A stretch of DNA of 64,000 nucleotides from Taudactylus pleione (GCA_031769625.1 JAUIMM010000088.1:6587501-6651500); one strand, 5' to 3'. Shown: positions 1 to 11,409, counted from the first letter of the stretch. Numbers and translations are program-made. The notes: generated by a model from the letters alone, not told the origin.

Positions 1-144
1 TTGAGTGCAGGGCCTCTCCTACTCTTCCAGCTCTTGACTTAAGTATACAGAGGTCACATGTTCCGCCGGGAGATAGGTTCTCCTCTGCAGCCTCAGAGAC
101 AAAACCATCGTTTTTTTTACAAACATGAGTGAATTAAAGACATA

Positions 145-688
145 GGGGCTGATTCAGACCCGCTCGCGAGCGCAGGACGCTCGCAAGTGGGTCGATGGTG
201 CCGAATTGCGCATGTGCACGACGGAGGGAGCTCCGTCGTGCACGAGACCCGAATAACGACGGCCAAACCGTCGTTATGGGTCTCGCACCAAAGGGGGCAT
301 GCTGTCGATGGTGAGTGACAGCACGCCCCCTTTGGTGGGGGTGCCGGGGGCGTGGCTGCCAGACGGAGGCGTTCCCATGGGAACGCCTACCGTCTGAGTC
401 CGGCCCCACTGACATCAGTAGTGATGTCAGTGGGAGTGATTTTGGCTCTGATAGAGCCAAAATCACTCCAGGGCTTGCAGTCACCGAGACCCTACCGCAG
501 GGTCTCGTCGCAAGCGCGATGGTCGCGATGGTCTTGACCATCGCCACCATCATCATGGACGCTCGCTATAGCTGTGGGTGGTAACCCACAGCCATGCGAG
601 CGTCCATGAGGCCGCTCCAAGTTCAGGGAGGAGGGCCCTGATTCAGAGCGAGCGGTCTGGTCAGAGCGTTCGGCTCTGAATCAGGCCC
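145..688 (-). mobile_element. Chain-of-hairpins MITE, copy 1 (reverse orientation)
   Basis: Non-coding element bounded by related ends (gctgattcaga at left, tctgaatcaggccc at right) with a 3-bp ATA duplication at 142-144 and 689-691. Nearly the whole length is consecutive inverted repeats. Visible examples are ataacgacgg/ccgtcgttat at 253-262/268-277, cagacgg/ccgtctg at 360-366/390-396 and gagtgattttggctct/agagccaaaatcactc at 434-449/453-468, plus a dyad around gatgtcagtg near 420. The same order of hairpins recurs, in the other orientation, at 2331, 5633, 26366 and 59273. No coding capacity. The superfamily is not certain; a 3-bp TSD would fit a PIF/Harbinger-like origin. Confidence 0.8.
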
Positions 689-829
689 ATAGCTTCAGGG
701 GCCATACAAAGATGGCCTGAGGCCACATCCATTGGTGCTTGGCCATCCAGAGGAACTATAAAAAAAGGCTCAGGCAGTTGACTAGCAGTCCCATAACTCG
801 ACCGGCCTGCATGGAATTTGTCACCCAGA

Positions 830-1408
830 GGGGGCGATTCGGACCCGGATGCTAAGCAGCTCACTTTCGCTGCCAAAAGGGGCCGGATATGCAAATTCCA
901 CGATCGAAGTGCCTGGTGTAAGGACACCCTCTATGTCTTAGAGAGTGACGGCAGAGTGAACGCACGCCGGTCTAAAGACGCCTACTTTCTTAGCACATGT
1001 CATCTGAAGTGTATGATTAATCAGAACCATCGAGAGCCATCGGAGCTGCACACAGCACTTGTGCCTACCCCGCCGCACGCACTGCAATCACTGCAGGCTG
1101 AAATACAACCAAGTGACGTGTTCAATGACGCTTCCATGCTAATTATGCACACCCATAAAAATGCCATTTTGACGCCCAGACACGCCTGCATTCGCAGCAC
1201 CACTCCCTCGTTCACAAGCACCTTCCCGTTACCACCCACAAATGGCACTATCTGTCACTCAAAGTAGCGTCCAGGCAGTGTACTACGAGCGCACAATTCC
1301 CAAGCGCAGTGAGTGACTCGCGCATGCACATATTGACGCATGCGCAGACAGGCGTCTAACGGCCATGGCGTGCATCCGCGGCTTAGCGTCCAGGTCTGAA
1401 TCGGGCCC
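830..1408. mobile_element. MITE with gattcggacc ends
   Basis: The ends are related inverted repeats (ggcgattcggacc at left, ggtctgaatcgggcc at right), flanked by AGA at 827-829 and 1409-1411. The termini resemble the gattcaga ends of the neighbouring elements, but the interior is not a chain of hairpins. No coding potential. Probably a distant relative of the same MITE group. Confidence 0.6.
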
Positions 1409-1441
1409 AGAATGAGTTGCAGGCGATTGTTTGGGACCATA

Positions 1442-2040
1442 GGCCCTCATTCAGAGCCGCTCGTTAGCGGCAGTACGCTCGTTCCAAGCGATGTTTGCAC
1501 ATCTGCGCATGCGTACGCTTTTTAGTACGCATGCGCGAACCAGTCAGTGCGGCCGAAAATCGTTTGTACGCTATATAGCGAGTGCCTGCTATTTTGAGTG
1601 ACAGAATGAGGCGTATGTGGGTGGTAACAGGGGAAGGTGCTTGAAAATGGGGAGTGGAGATCCGAACGCAGGCGTGCTTAAAGGTCAAAACGGGCGTATT
1701 ATGGGTGTGCATAATTAATTCAGCAGCGTCATTGACCACGTCACTGGGTTATTTTATAGCCAGAACTGCTCGCAAATTTGTGGTAGCAAACACCAACCAC
1801 AAGAATAGCGAGCAGTTCATACGCTGGTCGATGTACTCGATTAATCTAATAAATAGCGGACATGACGTATGGTGCGAGCGGCCAGGGGGCGTTTTTAACA
1901 AATAAACGAGCGTATGTTTTGCTCGTTCGTTCAGGCTTAGAGGTGTGAACAGACTGCAATGTGCGTACGGATCATTTGAATAGCCACCCCTTGTTTTTAA
2001 ACGAACGACCGCAAATAGCGAACGGCTCTGAATGAGGGCC
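1442..2040. mobile_element. MITE family B, complete copy
   Basis: It has a perfect terminal inverted repeat (ggccctcattcagagccg and its complement) and a 3-bp ATA duplication at 1439-1441 and 2041-2043. The interior contains gcgtacgc-type dyads and no protein-like frame. A diverged copy of the same family is inserted in a Harbinger remnant at 30768-31355. The short ORFs inside look fortuitous. Confidence 0.75.
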
Positions 2041-2327
2041 ATAGTGTGTGTGTTGATTACAGCAGTGAATCATCTCTTTGTTTCATAACTTTATTGCCAA
2101 TTGTTGTCATCTGCATGCAGTACTTATTTGTACTCTCAATTATAATAAGCATATTAATACATAACAATAAAATGTATGTGATTCCCGCTCTTAAAATATT
2201 AAGAGACCTGTTTGTCTCCACCTGTCAAATCCGATTAATATGTATCCATGTAAGTGTCCAGCAGGGTAACAGATATTTCTTCTTGTTATTTTCAGAGTTT
2301 ATGTATCAACTTCCACATATAGTGATA
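2041..2327. other. AT-rich spacer, nothing recognised
   Basis: Unique-looking AT-rich DNA between two MITEs. No ORF with protein-like composition and no clear repeat structure is visible. Confidence 0.5.
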
Positions 2328-2330
2328 TCT

Positions 2331-2879
2331 GGGCCTGATTCAGAGCCGGACGCTCTGACAGAGCGCTCGCTCTGAATCAGGGCTGGCCCAATGTTTTTTA
2401 GTGTGGCCTCCTGGCCGTTCGCATATCTGTGGGTGACCACCCACAGCTATAGCGAGCGGCCAGGAAGATGGTCGCGATGGTCAAGACCATCGCGACCATC
2501 GGGCTTGCGACGAGACCCTTGTGGTAGGTCTTGTTGCCACAAGCCCTAGAGTGCTTTCGGCTCTATCAGAGCCGAAAGCACTCCCACTGACATCACGTGT
2601 GATGTCAGTGGGGCCAGCCCCAGATGGCAGGCGTTCCCATGCAAACGCCTCCATCTGGCCAGCCACGACCCCGGGCCGCACACCAAAGGGGGTGTGCTGT
2701 CACTCAACATTGACAGCACGCCCCCTTTGCTACGAGACCCGGAGCGACGGCTTGCCCGTCGCTATCCGGGTCTCGCGCATGTGCACGACGGAGCCGGCTC
2801 CGTTGTGCGCATGCTCACTGGGCCAACATCGACCCGCTTGCGAGCACTCAGTGCTCGTGAGTGGGTCTGAATCTGGCCC
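2331..2879 (+). mobile_element. Chain-of-hairpins MITE, copy 2
   Basis: Flanked by TCT at 2328-2330 and 2880-2882. Starts gggcctgattcagag and ends gtctgaatctggccc. The run of hairpins is the same as in copy 1, but with changed stems: gagtgctttcggctct/agagccgaaagcactc at 2549-2564/2568-2583, cagatgg/ccatctg at 2621-2627/2651-2657 and agcgacgg/ccgtcgct at 2743-2750/2756-2763. The paired changes relative to copy 1 preserve complementarity. Non-coding. Confidence 0.8.
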
Positions 2880-3574
2880 TCTGTCCCATGTTACTGGTCC
2901 AATGTGGTGACACATAAATCTCTGGTAGGAGCTTGTGTTTGCTTACCCTTTTATCTAAGATCATGCTGAGATGGATGTACTTGGGGCTATCTGTACTGAC
3001 TGGTCTGTAACTATAGGTGATCAAGCTTTTCATGGTGTAACCCTACTCCCATATTCCATGTCAGGGACACCACTCTTAAACCTGATGCAGCTTCCGACTC
3101 TGTAGCATGATGACAATTGCCCCAGTGTGTTAGCGTGGACCCTCTGCATCAGAGCTTTCAGTGCCCTAATTCAGCCTCAGCTATTTGGACACAGAACAAT
3201 GACTACATCCCCATAATGCATAAATGGGAGTCTCAGTAGTGAACGCATGTGCAGCCCAGGAGCCTGGAATAGGACGTTCTCAACCAGCAAAAAGTCAAAA
3301 AAATAAGTAGCTAGAGAGGGTGAAAGTCTCTCCAGAATCGGTGTTTAGGGGAAATAGGCACCCAGTAATATTTTATCTAGGGGCAGTGTGACCCCTACTC
3401 CGCCCCTGGTTAAGCCCAGGTAAATTTGAGTACTTCGGGTCACATGATGGCTACTGCATGCACTTTCTTAACGCATACATTTAATTAAACCTTAAAACCA
3501 TACTACATATATACCAACAATTTTAGATAGACAGTGATCATCTTATATTGCTAAATTAAATAGTAGATTATAAC

Positions 3575-3756
3575 TAGAGATGTGCGGGTTCAGTTTTATT
3601 CGGTCCTTATCGACAAATTATCACAAATTTGGATTAGTACGGATTTATCTTATTGACTATCCAAAACACGTGACAGCTGGATAGCAAATATGATGCCGTT
3701 TTTAAGATTCAAACATATCCTGGTAAATCCGAGTAAAACCGTACTGCACATCTCTA
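3575..3756. mobile_element. Short hAT-type MITE
   Basis: A 182-bp element starting tagagatgtgcgg and ending gcacatctcta, with an imperfect 8-bp duplication (attataac / attatagt) on its two sides. The ends match those of the larger hAT element at 57519-59135. Too short to code. An 8-bp TSD and this terminal sequence are typical of hAT elements. Confidence 0.7.
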
Positions 3757-3764
3757 ATTATAGT

Positions 3765-5059
3765 ATTTTCCTTAAATTCCTTTCCTCATTAACAATCAGA
3801 CCCCCCCTTCCTCATTAAAAAGAAGACCACAAATCTGTAGGGACAACCAAGTTCAATCACTTCTGCAACAGTGCACTTGCAGATTCCGACACTCTGATTG
3901 GTGGATAGCTCCAGCACTCCCCAATCAATGCTTGGAGACCTTCCACCACTGTGATTGGTGGATAGCCAGCCCCTTCCACCATTCAGCATGCTAGCAGCAT
4001 AAAACAACAGATACCTGTGACAGCATGTTGCAAGGACATGACAAGAGGATGGAAAGTAGGCAGAGAATGCTGCTCAACTGCTCTGATAACACAATTGGAG
4101 CAACCTGGGAGCATCCTCTGGGGCTGATTCTAAGTCGCACTCAAAGTAACTGTAGTTGCGGGAAGCAGCAGAAACCATTTTTACTACCTTATGCTAAGGC
4201 GAGTACTGTTGCTGTTCAAGACATACGGGGGTTTGTGCATGAGCAAGTGGAAACCCGTGGCTGATCATTGATCTTATGCCGGCTGCCGCAACCATCATCA
4301 TTAGTTCATTATTATCTGCAATTGCACTAGCCCAAGCCAAGTGCAAGTGATCCATCAGAAACAGGCTTACGTATCTTCCCTGTACACACAGGGCTTTTGA
4401 TACACGCCCATGATACTTCTATAACACTCCCACAAGACAGGGTGTTGACGTGCGAACACATTGTCACCGCCGAGTTAACTCCTCGAAACGCTCTATTTCA
4501 TGGAAAAAGAGATAGGGCCAAGTTGCATCCGACTCAGAATAGGACAACATATTACATATATTCACTTCAGCACTTGCCCTGTTTGCAGAAACTCATCATT
4601 TGCTAAAGAGTTCTGTGTTCTTAGGCCATCTGCCAGCTTCTTGGCCACAAGGCCAATATAGACCGCGACTGCAGGCTGTGGACGGACTCAAGTCCCTAAA
4701 ATTGTACAAACATGGAAAGGCAAATGCCACCTTGCTCCCCAGCCAAATCCACTCCTGTTCATAACTGAGCCTTAAACTGGGTACAAACAATGCAATGGTG
4801 TGACCCAGCAATGGTGCAATGCTACATCGAGCACAACATACACACAGCACGATGTGGTGCATGACGGCGCAGTGTATCATTACGTGCTGCATGTAACAGC
4901 ATCACATCATTCTGTGTATCGACCTATCTGCCGTGTAGAACAGTAGATGGGACGATGAGATGAAGGACCGCCGTGATCACACGTACACACTATACGATGT
5001 GTACGATATATTGTTGTGATCCATGACAGAGCGATATATCGTAGGATACATCGTACAGT
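3765..5059. other. Unassigned spacer
   Basis: No gene is supported here. The stretch from about 4775 to 5059 has several short dyads built on gtacgat/atcgtac, the style of terminal regions of PIF/Harbinger elements, but I could not define both ends. The rest shows no recognisable structure. Confidence 0.4.
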
Positions 5060-5575
5060 GGGCCTGATTCAGCATGAATCGCAACACTGCGTTCGCATGC
5101 ACCTGGCCGATGTTTGCAATCTGCACATGCGTATGCATCGCATTGTGCGTGCGCGAAGCTGCCACTGCAATCAGGATTCGATTGCAATGAGCACACAGAG
5201 GAATAGCAGAGTGATTGACAGGAAGTGGCGATGGTGATGGAGCGTGGTCAGAGAAACGCAGGCGTGCCAGTGCTTTTGAATACCATTACAGGGTAGTACA
5301 TAATTAAGTCCCTACGATTGCATACGCAGCACTCATTGCCTGCAGGAAGTTTAGCAGTTTGTGATTGAGGGTCAGGTCAACCTGATGTACCCTGTGCGTA
5401 TGGGTTCGATGGTTCTCAATGTTACCGATGTTTTTGCTGTCTTGCTAACTAATGCGGCTTTATGTAGTGCTGAGCATCTGCATCTTGTGCTGCGGCGGCA
5501 GTGTGATCGCATTCATTTGCATAATTTTGCAACGGACGGGTGCGTGCGAACGCAGCGTTGTGATCAGCAATATAC
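5060..5575. mobile_element. MITE family C (gattcagca ends)
   Basis: Starts gggcctgattcagcatg. The first ~45 bp, containing gcaacactgcgttcgcatgc, is found inverted in degraded form at about 5535-5573 (gcgtgcgaacgcagcgttgtg). The right boundary is approximate. Related starts occur at 29972 and 37048. Non-coding. Confidence 0.5.
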
Positions 5576-5632
5576 AATCTTTTTCACATGGTTGATTGAT
5601 TTCTGATACTCAAAACTCATCATAGGAATACA

Positions 5633-6128
5633 GGCCCTGATTCAGAGCCGTATGCTCTGACAGAGCGCTCGCTATGAATCAGGGCCGGGCTATTTTTTTT
5701 TTTAGAACGGCCTCCTGGCCGCTGGCATAGCTGTGGGTGGAAGATGGTCGCGATGGTCAAGACCATCGCAACCATCGGGCTTGCGACGAGACCCTTGTGG
5801 TAGGGTCTCGTTGCCGCAAGTCCCAGAGAGATTTCAGCTCTAACAGAGCCGAAATCTCTCCCACTGATATCACTCGTGATGTCAGTGGGACCGCCCCCAA
5901 ACGGAGGCGTTCACACGCCTCCGTTTGGGCAGCCACTCCCCCGGCCCGCCCACCAACATCGACAGCACACCCCCTTTGGTACGAGACCCGGAGAGATGGA
6001 TTGCCCGTCGCAATCCGGGTCTCGCGCATGCACACGACGGGGCCGGCTCCGTCATGCGCATGCGCTCTGGGCCACCATCGACCCGGTTGCAAGCGTTCAG
6101 CGCTTGCGATTGGGTCTGAATCAGGCCC
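5633..6128 (+). mobile_element. Chain-of-hairpins MITE, copy 3
   Basis: Flanked by ACA at 5630-5632 and 6129-6131. Same hairpin order as copies 1 and 2. The hairpin with cacccacagc in its right arm has lost that arm near 5739, and the bacteria-like palindrome around 5898-5927 is shortened (caaacgg/ccgtttg arms, where copy 1 has cagacgg/ccgtctg). Non-coding; the short ORFs here are shadows of the inverted repeats. Confidence 0.8.
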
Positions 6129-6131
6129 ACA

Positions 6132-6640
6132 GTGTTTTGCACTCATATCTCTCTGCCTGTAACTTTGTTTCCCATACAGTACCTGCTCTATGACCTCACC
6201 TCGCAAATAAGCAACAGGGAGGGCGTGAGGTATTCATGTAATCATTTAATGCAACCTTGATAAAGGGAATTACAAACTGAAATGCTAGATTAAATAAAGG
6301 ACATTATCAGTATTATTTGGTGTGCTTGTGATTTGATCTACTTGTTTGGACTTGTAGTGGACATTTCTGCTTCACTGAGCACACAGTAATGAATGAGCTA
6401 GGGTCTGTGCCAACTGCTTATGGGCATATGTTTATGCTGAACACTGGACAGTGGTCATGTTATACCAATTTACCTGCCAGTATGTAAAAGGAGGAAACCA
6501 GAACACCCGGAGGAAACCCACACTAGCATAATTATTAGAAGATATGGAGGAGATGTACGAGTATCATGCCTTCTAAAGAGTGGAGAAGTGGAGATTTGCC
6601 CATAGCAACCAATATGATTCTACAGTACCTACCATAGGCA
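6132..6640. other. Spacer, nothing recognised
   Basis: AT-rich DNA without ORF or repeat structure that I can support. Confidence 0.4.
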
Positions 6641-6645
6641 AACGC

Positions 6646-6681
6646 AGGGGGGGTTTCCGTCTGCCTGGAAACCCCCCTCCC
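6646..6681. repeat. G/C-run hairpin
   Basis: A short inverted repeat: a run of seven G followed by tttcc, a short loop, then ggaaa followed by six C. It could be the terminus of an unidentified element. Confidence 0.5.
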
Positions 6682-6732
6682 CAGCCCACACCATGACCAC
6701 AATAGAAATAGTAATATAATACAATTTTACTA

Positions 6733-6828
6733 GTGCTGCATGTTCTTCTCAGTATCACAAATGAAATAATTAGCACCACCTGTGGATCTTTTAACATGTA
6801 TCAGTCAGTAATAAATAACCTGTGCACC
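6733..6828. mobile_element. Degraded hAT MITE fragment
   Basis: Resembles the interior of the intact hAT MITE at 60609-60813 (shared stretches include tcacaaatgaaataatta, cacctgt.gatct and atgtatcagt.agtaat). Both ends are missing. Confidence 0.55.
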
Positions 6829-7635
6829 AACTAAGAGATTGTGCTGCTATAGAGCCCAATATGTACATATATGTCCAGGGCAGTGCTAGGTTATTCTGCA
6901 GCTCCCCCAGACTCCCGGAATTAGGACGGAGTGCATTTCATATGCAAGGAGTTAAAGTAAACACACGAGCCTGTGGGTGTCGGCTTCTAGACAAGAAGGG
7001 GCTAGTTGTTTAGTGAGGTAGTGTTGTGGGGTGGGGTTAGGTTTGGTTAACCTATAGGATTGGCAGAGGGTGGGTCAGTGCTATTTCAGAGATGCTGCTT
7101 GGCAGCCATTTTCTAGAAATTTCTCTGGTCGGCTGTTTGAGCAGTGTTAGGTCTACACTATACAAGGCTGATGGACCTGTGACGTCACACCCACGTGACC
7201 TGGCCTGAAAGGGGGAGGGGCGGGGATGCTAACGGGGGACCAAAAGTGTCCCCCCGCGGGCTCGCTGCGCTCGCCACAAATATTTATTCCCCCTCTATGC
7301 CCTAGTGGATGGTAACGCAGGAGCGGTCCAGCCTCCAGCAGCGGTCACGTGGTGGATACGTCACAGAGGTCCTTTAGCCACATAGGAAATAGCAGCAACC
7401 GTTTGAGCAGGTGCTGTGCTAGTGACAGGAAAACTTTACTTTATGTGACTTATACTTCTATTTCTTTTCTCTGTCTTGTCATCTCCTTCTCTCTGCCCCT
7501 CTGCCTGTTTTCACTGTTCTTATACCCTGTATTCTGCCATTTACTTTTCCCATTTATTTATATATCTGCCTCCATTTCTGTCCTGTCTTCCTTCTTTCCA
7601 TTGTGTATATATTTAATTATCCTCACTGAGGTGAT
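6829..7635. other. Spacer, nothing recognised
   Basis: No supported gene. A GC-rich patch at about 7195-7280 ends in a short palindromic string (gctcgctgcgctcgc). Otherwise this is anonymous sequence. Confidence 0.35.
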
Positions 7636-7639
7636 CACT

Positions 7640-7855
7640 GATGGTAAACACTCTGCTGTGTATATACACAGTGTGTAGTGATAACATGGAGGTGTACACA
7701 CTGCCATGTATTTTAGTACAGAATATACACAGTGTGTAGTGATAACATTTAGCTGCACACTCTGCCATGTAATAATGGTGCAGTATATACACAGTGTGTA
7801 GTGATAACATTGAGGTGTACACACTGCCATGTATAATAGTGCAGTATATACACAG
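7640..7855. repeat. Minisatellite, ~62-bp unit, array 1
   Basis: About three and a half units of a ~60-64 bp repeat with the core gtgtagtgataacatt and a tatacacagt junction. The same unit recurs at 14594-14783, 15445-15842 and, more diverged, 25866-26290. Apparent Tyr/His/Cys-rich ORFs on the minus strand are just translations of the repeat. Confidence 0.85.
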
Positions 7856-9035
7856 GCTTGGACTGGGCTGCCGGGGAATCGGGTATTATCCCCGGTGGGC
7901 CCAACTGCATCGTGGCCACTCCCCTTTCTATGTGGAGGCAGGGCTTAGCGGGCCGTGAAGGGGGAGGTATGCTGCCGTCTTAAGCAGAGCCAGAGGGAGC
8001 CAGGGCGAGGGAAGTACCCCTCCACCTGTCATTTCTGCTACTTTTTTTTTTTTTAAGGAGATTAGCAGCAGCGCTGCTGCTGACTCCATGAGGTTTGTTA
8101 GAGCTGGCGGGCACTAGGACCCACCGTGGCTCTAACAACGGCTGCATCACTTTGAGAGGGGGCGGAGCTTAATGGGGCTAAGGGGCGGAGCTACACGGGA
8201 CTCTCACTAGAGAGATTTGGAAGTGCTGCTGCTGTCAGAGGAGAGGAAAACTTGCTGCAAATCCAGGACTGACCCTTCCAGAGTCCGAACTCTGCTGCTT
8301 GTCAAGGTAAAAGAACATGGAGGGAAACGTGTGTCTGTTTTTGAGTGCGTGACTTGCATGTGTGCTTCTATTTATGCATGCTGGTGAAGAATGTGTGTGT
8401 GTGTGTGTGTTGGAGGTTGAGGTAGTGGGAGAAATTGGTATACTGAGAGCTGTCTAGGGCATGAGAGGGCCCTGAGGCAGGGGAGTATCTACCCCTCTGC
8501 CAAGATGGCACTCGCCAGGGATACTGGCCGAGGGGGGCAATCACTGATATGTGTGTTCCCTACATAACAACACTGCCTGCCCCAAACATTGTGCTGTGTG
8601 AAGAAAACACAGGAAGCTAGGACTCAGAGGGGAGACTGATTGTTGCCTGGAAAGACATGGCGTCACTATGTGCCCAGCCGTTGCAGCCAGTGACCTATAT
8701 AGGGGAGTCCAAACCGTGGAGAGATCACCACTAGACAACCAGTGAGTGGTGCTGGGAAGTGGCTGTGTAAATACGTGTTAAGGTGAAGAGGCGGCAGATT
8801 CCGCCGTGCATGGTGTTCTATCGGACCATGGTAGACTGCGATGGCTGGACATGCTTTTGGGAAGCTGTGGAGGAGGTTGATTGCGCTATCACGGTGCCCA
8901 GTCTCATACTGTAGCTCTTTTCTTCCTACAGAGACCACAAGATGCCAGTTGCGGAGATACCATTAGCACGGGGGGCTGAAAAATTACTGATTTTCCTGCT
9001 GATCCTCCCTGTGTGCTGCGATAGCAGGTAATCCT
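7856..9035. other. Anonymous region with GT tract
   Basis: Begins with ggcttggactgggctg, which has an inverted counterpart (ccccagtccgac) at 14583-14594 where the minisatellite resumes. This suggests that a large composite insertion split the minisatellite. Contains a T tract near 8041 and (GT)n at about 8393-8410. No gene supported. Confidence 0.35.
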
Positions 9036-9560
9036 CCTCATCACTGTGCGAGAGGTGGTGTGTCAGTAATCCATGCAGCAAGTTACCATGGAGAAGGTTA
9101 TTCCTTCTCCAGTATCACCCCAGCTTTGTGTATGAATCGCATCACCATACTTTTGTATGGTGAGTGCAATTTATTAAGGAACGGAAAGCTCAGGCTTCCG
9201 TTCCTCCCCTGCAGTACAGATTCATCGTCTGAGGATGGCGTCTTCTGTATCGCAAGCCGAACAGAGCATGGAAGTTGCATACTTCCCTGCTGTCTGCCCG
9301 GCACCCGGCACTGGCTCCGCCTCTTTTTGCCAAGCGTGATTTGAAGCAGGTCTGACCTGACTTGCTGCTCTCAGACGCCGACGCATGCGCAGTGAGAAGC
9401 AGGCATATCAGGCTCACTGCTTTCAAGGATTGCGGAGGGGCAGCACAGCGCCCAAAGATGCCTGGGAGGTAAATATACATGAATGGCTACTAAACTTCAC
9501 TATATATCGTATCAATGTGATGCGATATATAGTGATTTTTTTCGGTAGCCATTTAGACCC
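9036..9560. repeat. Hairpin-rich non-coding region
   Basis: Several short inverted repeats in succession: ggagaagg/ccttctcc near 9091, accatac/gtatggt near 9141, ggaacggaag/cttccgttcc near 9178-9204 and actatatatcg/cgatatatagt around 9499-9533, nested within aatggctac/gtagccatt arms. Probably a MITE, but unrelated in sequence to the chain-of-hairpins family. Boundaries are uncertain. Confidence 0.45.
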
Positions 9561-9572
9561 CTAAGATGCCAG

Positions 9573-10969
9573 TGTGAGGGGTGGGTGCGGTGCAATGCCT
9601 GCTGCCGTGCAGGTGTACGTCTGTTACTTACCTTGCGTCGCACCCTCTCACCTTCAGGCCGTGTGTTGAACAGACGGTCCTGGAACCTCCAAATAGAACA
9701 CGGACACGATGACCTAGGGGGAAGGAGACGAGGTGAGTACCATCCTTCCTCACGTCGACCGACGCGCCCTACCGAACCAGGGGATAAATTCAGGTTTTAA
9801 GTGAAGATCATCATTGGCACTTTTGGCCTCAGATCCCGAATTTTCACCTATCGGTACTCACGCACCAGGTGAAGATCCGTCCTTGCACCGGGTTGCAAGG
9901 TTCACCGTCCGCCCAGAAGGAAGGAGAGATAGTGACAAACAAACAGGGAGAGACAGTACACACAGATATTCCTCACCGTGTCCACTCTTGCTCTTCGTCC
10001 GCTCACTCGCCTACAGGTCCCTGTAAGGAGATACACCACACAGCCGTGCAGGGCCTAAACCTATGTCAAGCAACTACACATACTAAAACAGCATCACCCT
10101 CAACCTACAGTGTGTGTAGTGCGACAGATATAACAACAACTAAACTTTTGCCCTGCACGGAACACCAAACACAGACTAATTACACAAGAGCAAAACACAG
10201 TGCTGTCCCTTTAAATGTCTGCTACCTATCCAGAGCTGGCCAGCTCCTCTTCTCGGTGACTGGGGAAACCACTACCTCATGGGTGGAAGACGTACAGCTC
10301 TCCACCACTGCTCACACCTCTAATCATCTATGCGGGGGCTACCTAATGGGCTCAGGGCCCTGGACCTAACGCCCAGGGTCTTACCAGCGGCTCAGGGCTT
10401 ATGCCTGCCTACTGCAGGGTACTCAAGGGACTTGGGCCTACTGCCCAGAGTCCCGCTCTATTTTGCAGCTCAGGCCTAGTGGCCTGCCTAACGGTGGGCT
10501 CTGGTAGTGGCCTGGGCCTAATGTCCAGACCACTTTTATTGGGGCTCAGATATAGGGCCTAGTGCCCTCCTGTATGGGTACAGGCCTACGCCTGATTTAT
10601 GGCCACGGGCCTGGTGCCCGCCTACTCGATCATTTAGTGGCCTGGGCCTAGTACCCAGGCCACTCACACCTTATTACGGGCCAATCCTTTTATGGGGCCT
10701 AATGCCCGCTACTGTCCCCCGGGCCTTGTGCTCCGCTGAGCTTGCGCCCGGAGCCAAGCTTCTCCCGGCGCCACAGTACCGCCGGCACTGGTGAAAGGGA
10801 CCAGGCGGTCCCTTCACCAGGTGCCCGCGGTGTCTGCACCGACGCTAGGGACATTACTGTCCCAGCGCCGGCAATGGATGTGTCCCGCAGAGGACACATC
10901 CCTTCTGCCTGCCCCTGCACGTCGGCTGATGCTGGGATCAAACACGTGATCCCAGCACAGCCTTCCACA
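9573..10969 (-). repeat. 3' LTR
   Basis: Homologous to the right LTR over 9573-10728. If the polypurine tract is correctly placed, the LTR continues to about 10969, giving TGTGG...CTCACA on the minus strand. The segment 10729-10969 has no counterpart in the right copy, so one of the two LTRs has been truncated or rearranged at this point. It carries a series of small ggcctantgcc dyads at 10330-10730. Confidence 0.65.
10330..10730. repeat. Array of GGGCCTAATGCCC-type mini-dyads
   Basis: About ten imperfect short palindromes with the core ggcctaNtgcc (for example agggcctagtgccct, cgggcctggtgcccg and cctgggcctagtacccagg) spaced irregularly at 20-50 bp. The array is present in both LTR copies and continues in the right one to about 13562. 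Confidence 0.7.
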
Positions 10970-11409
10970 TTTCCCCCCCCTTTTTCCTTTGTAGTCCCTA
11001 CAAAATCTTCTTCCATCTCCAACGTCCGCGGGTCAGGGTATTCTATGGTCCCTCCAGCGAGGATCTGTTCAAGGGCCCAGCCGGGACCGACTATGACCCC
11101 ACATTCCTTCTCCACTGGCTCCAGGCTCTCCATCTTCGTACCTCCTGACTTCACTCTGCGGATCCTCTGTGGGAGTGGCAACTCGGAAGTGCCACTCACG
11201 ATGGGCCACCATGGGGAATTTTCTTCTAAGGGTGCCGCAGCCACCCACTCTTCTTCCAACTTGTCTGGGGCATCTTCACTGAATTCAGAGTGTGGCACTA
11301 ACCACCACTCAATAGTCGATTCCTCCGGAGCATCCTCTTCCTCCCGGTCTCCGCCGACATTTTCCATGAGTCTGGACTCTTCTCCACAGACTCCTGCAGC
11401 AAGCGACAC
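10699..11409 (-). pseudogene. Acidic C-terminal part of gag-like ORF (frameshifted)
   Basis: An open frame of 236 codons, one frame off from the upstream zinc-knuckle ORF and overlapping its end. The first ~130 residues are strongly acidic (runs such as DREEEDAPEES) and look more protein-like than the overlapping tail of the first ORF. A single frameshift near 11400 therefore probably separated one original protein into two. From about 10990 on, the frame runs through the polypurine tract (KEKGGG) and into the LTR, so its true end is unclear. No recognisable enzyme domain. Confidence 0.5.
10970..10990 (-). promoter_or_regulatory. Polypurine tract
   Basis: On the minus strand this is an uninterrupted purine run with eight consecutive G, directly upstream of TGTGG. 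This is the expected position for priming plus-strand DNA synthesis at the 5' edge of the 3' LTR. Confidence 0.6.
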
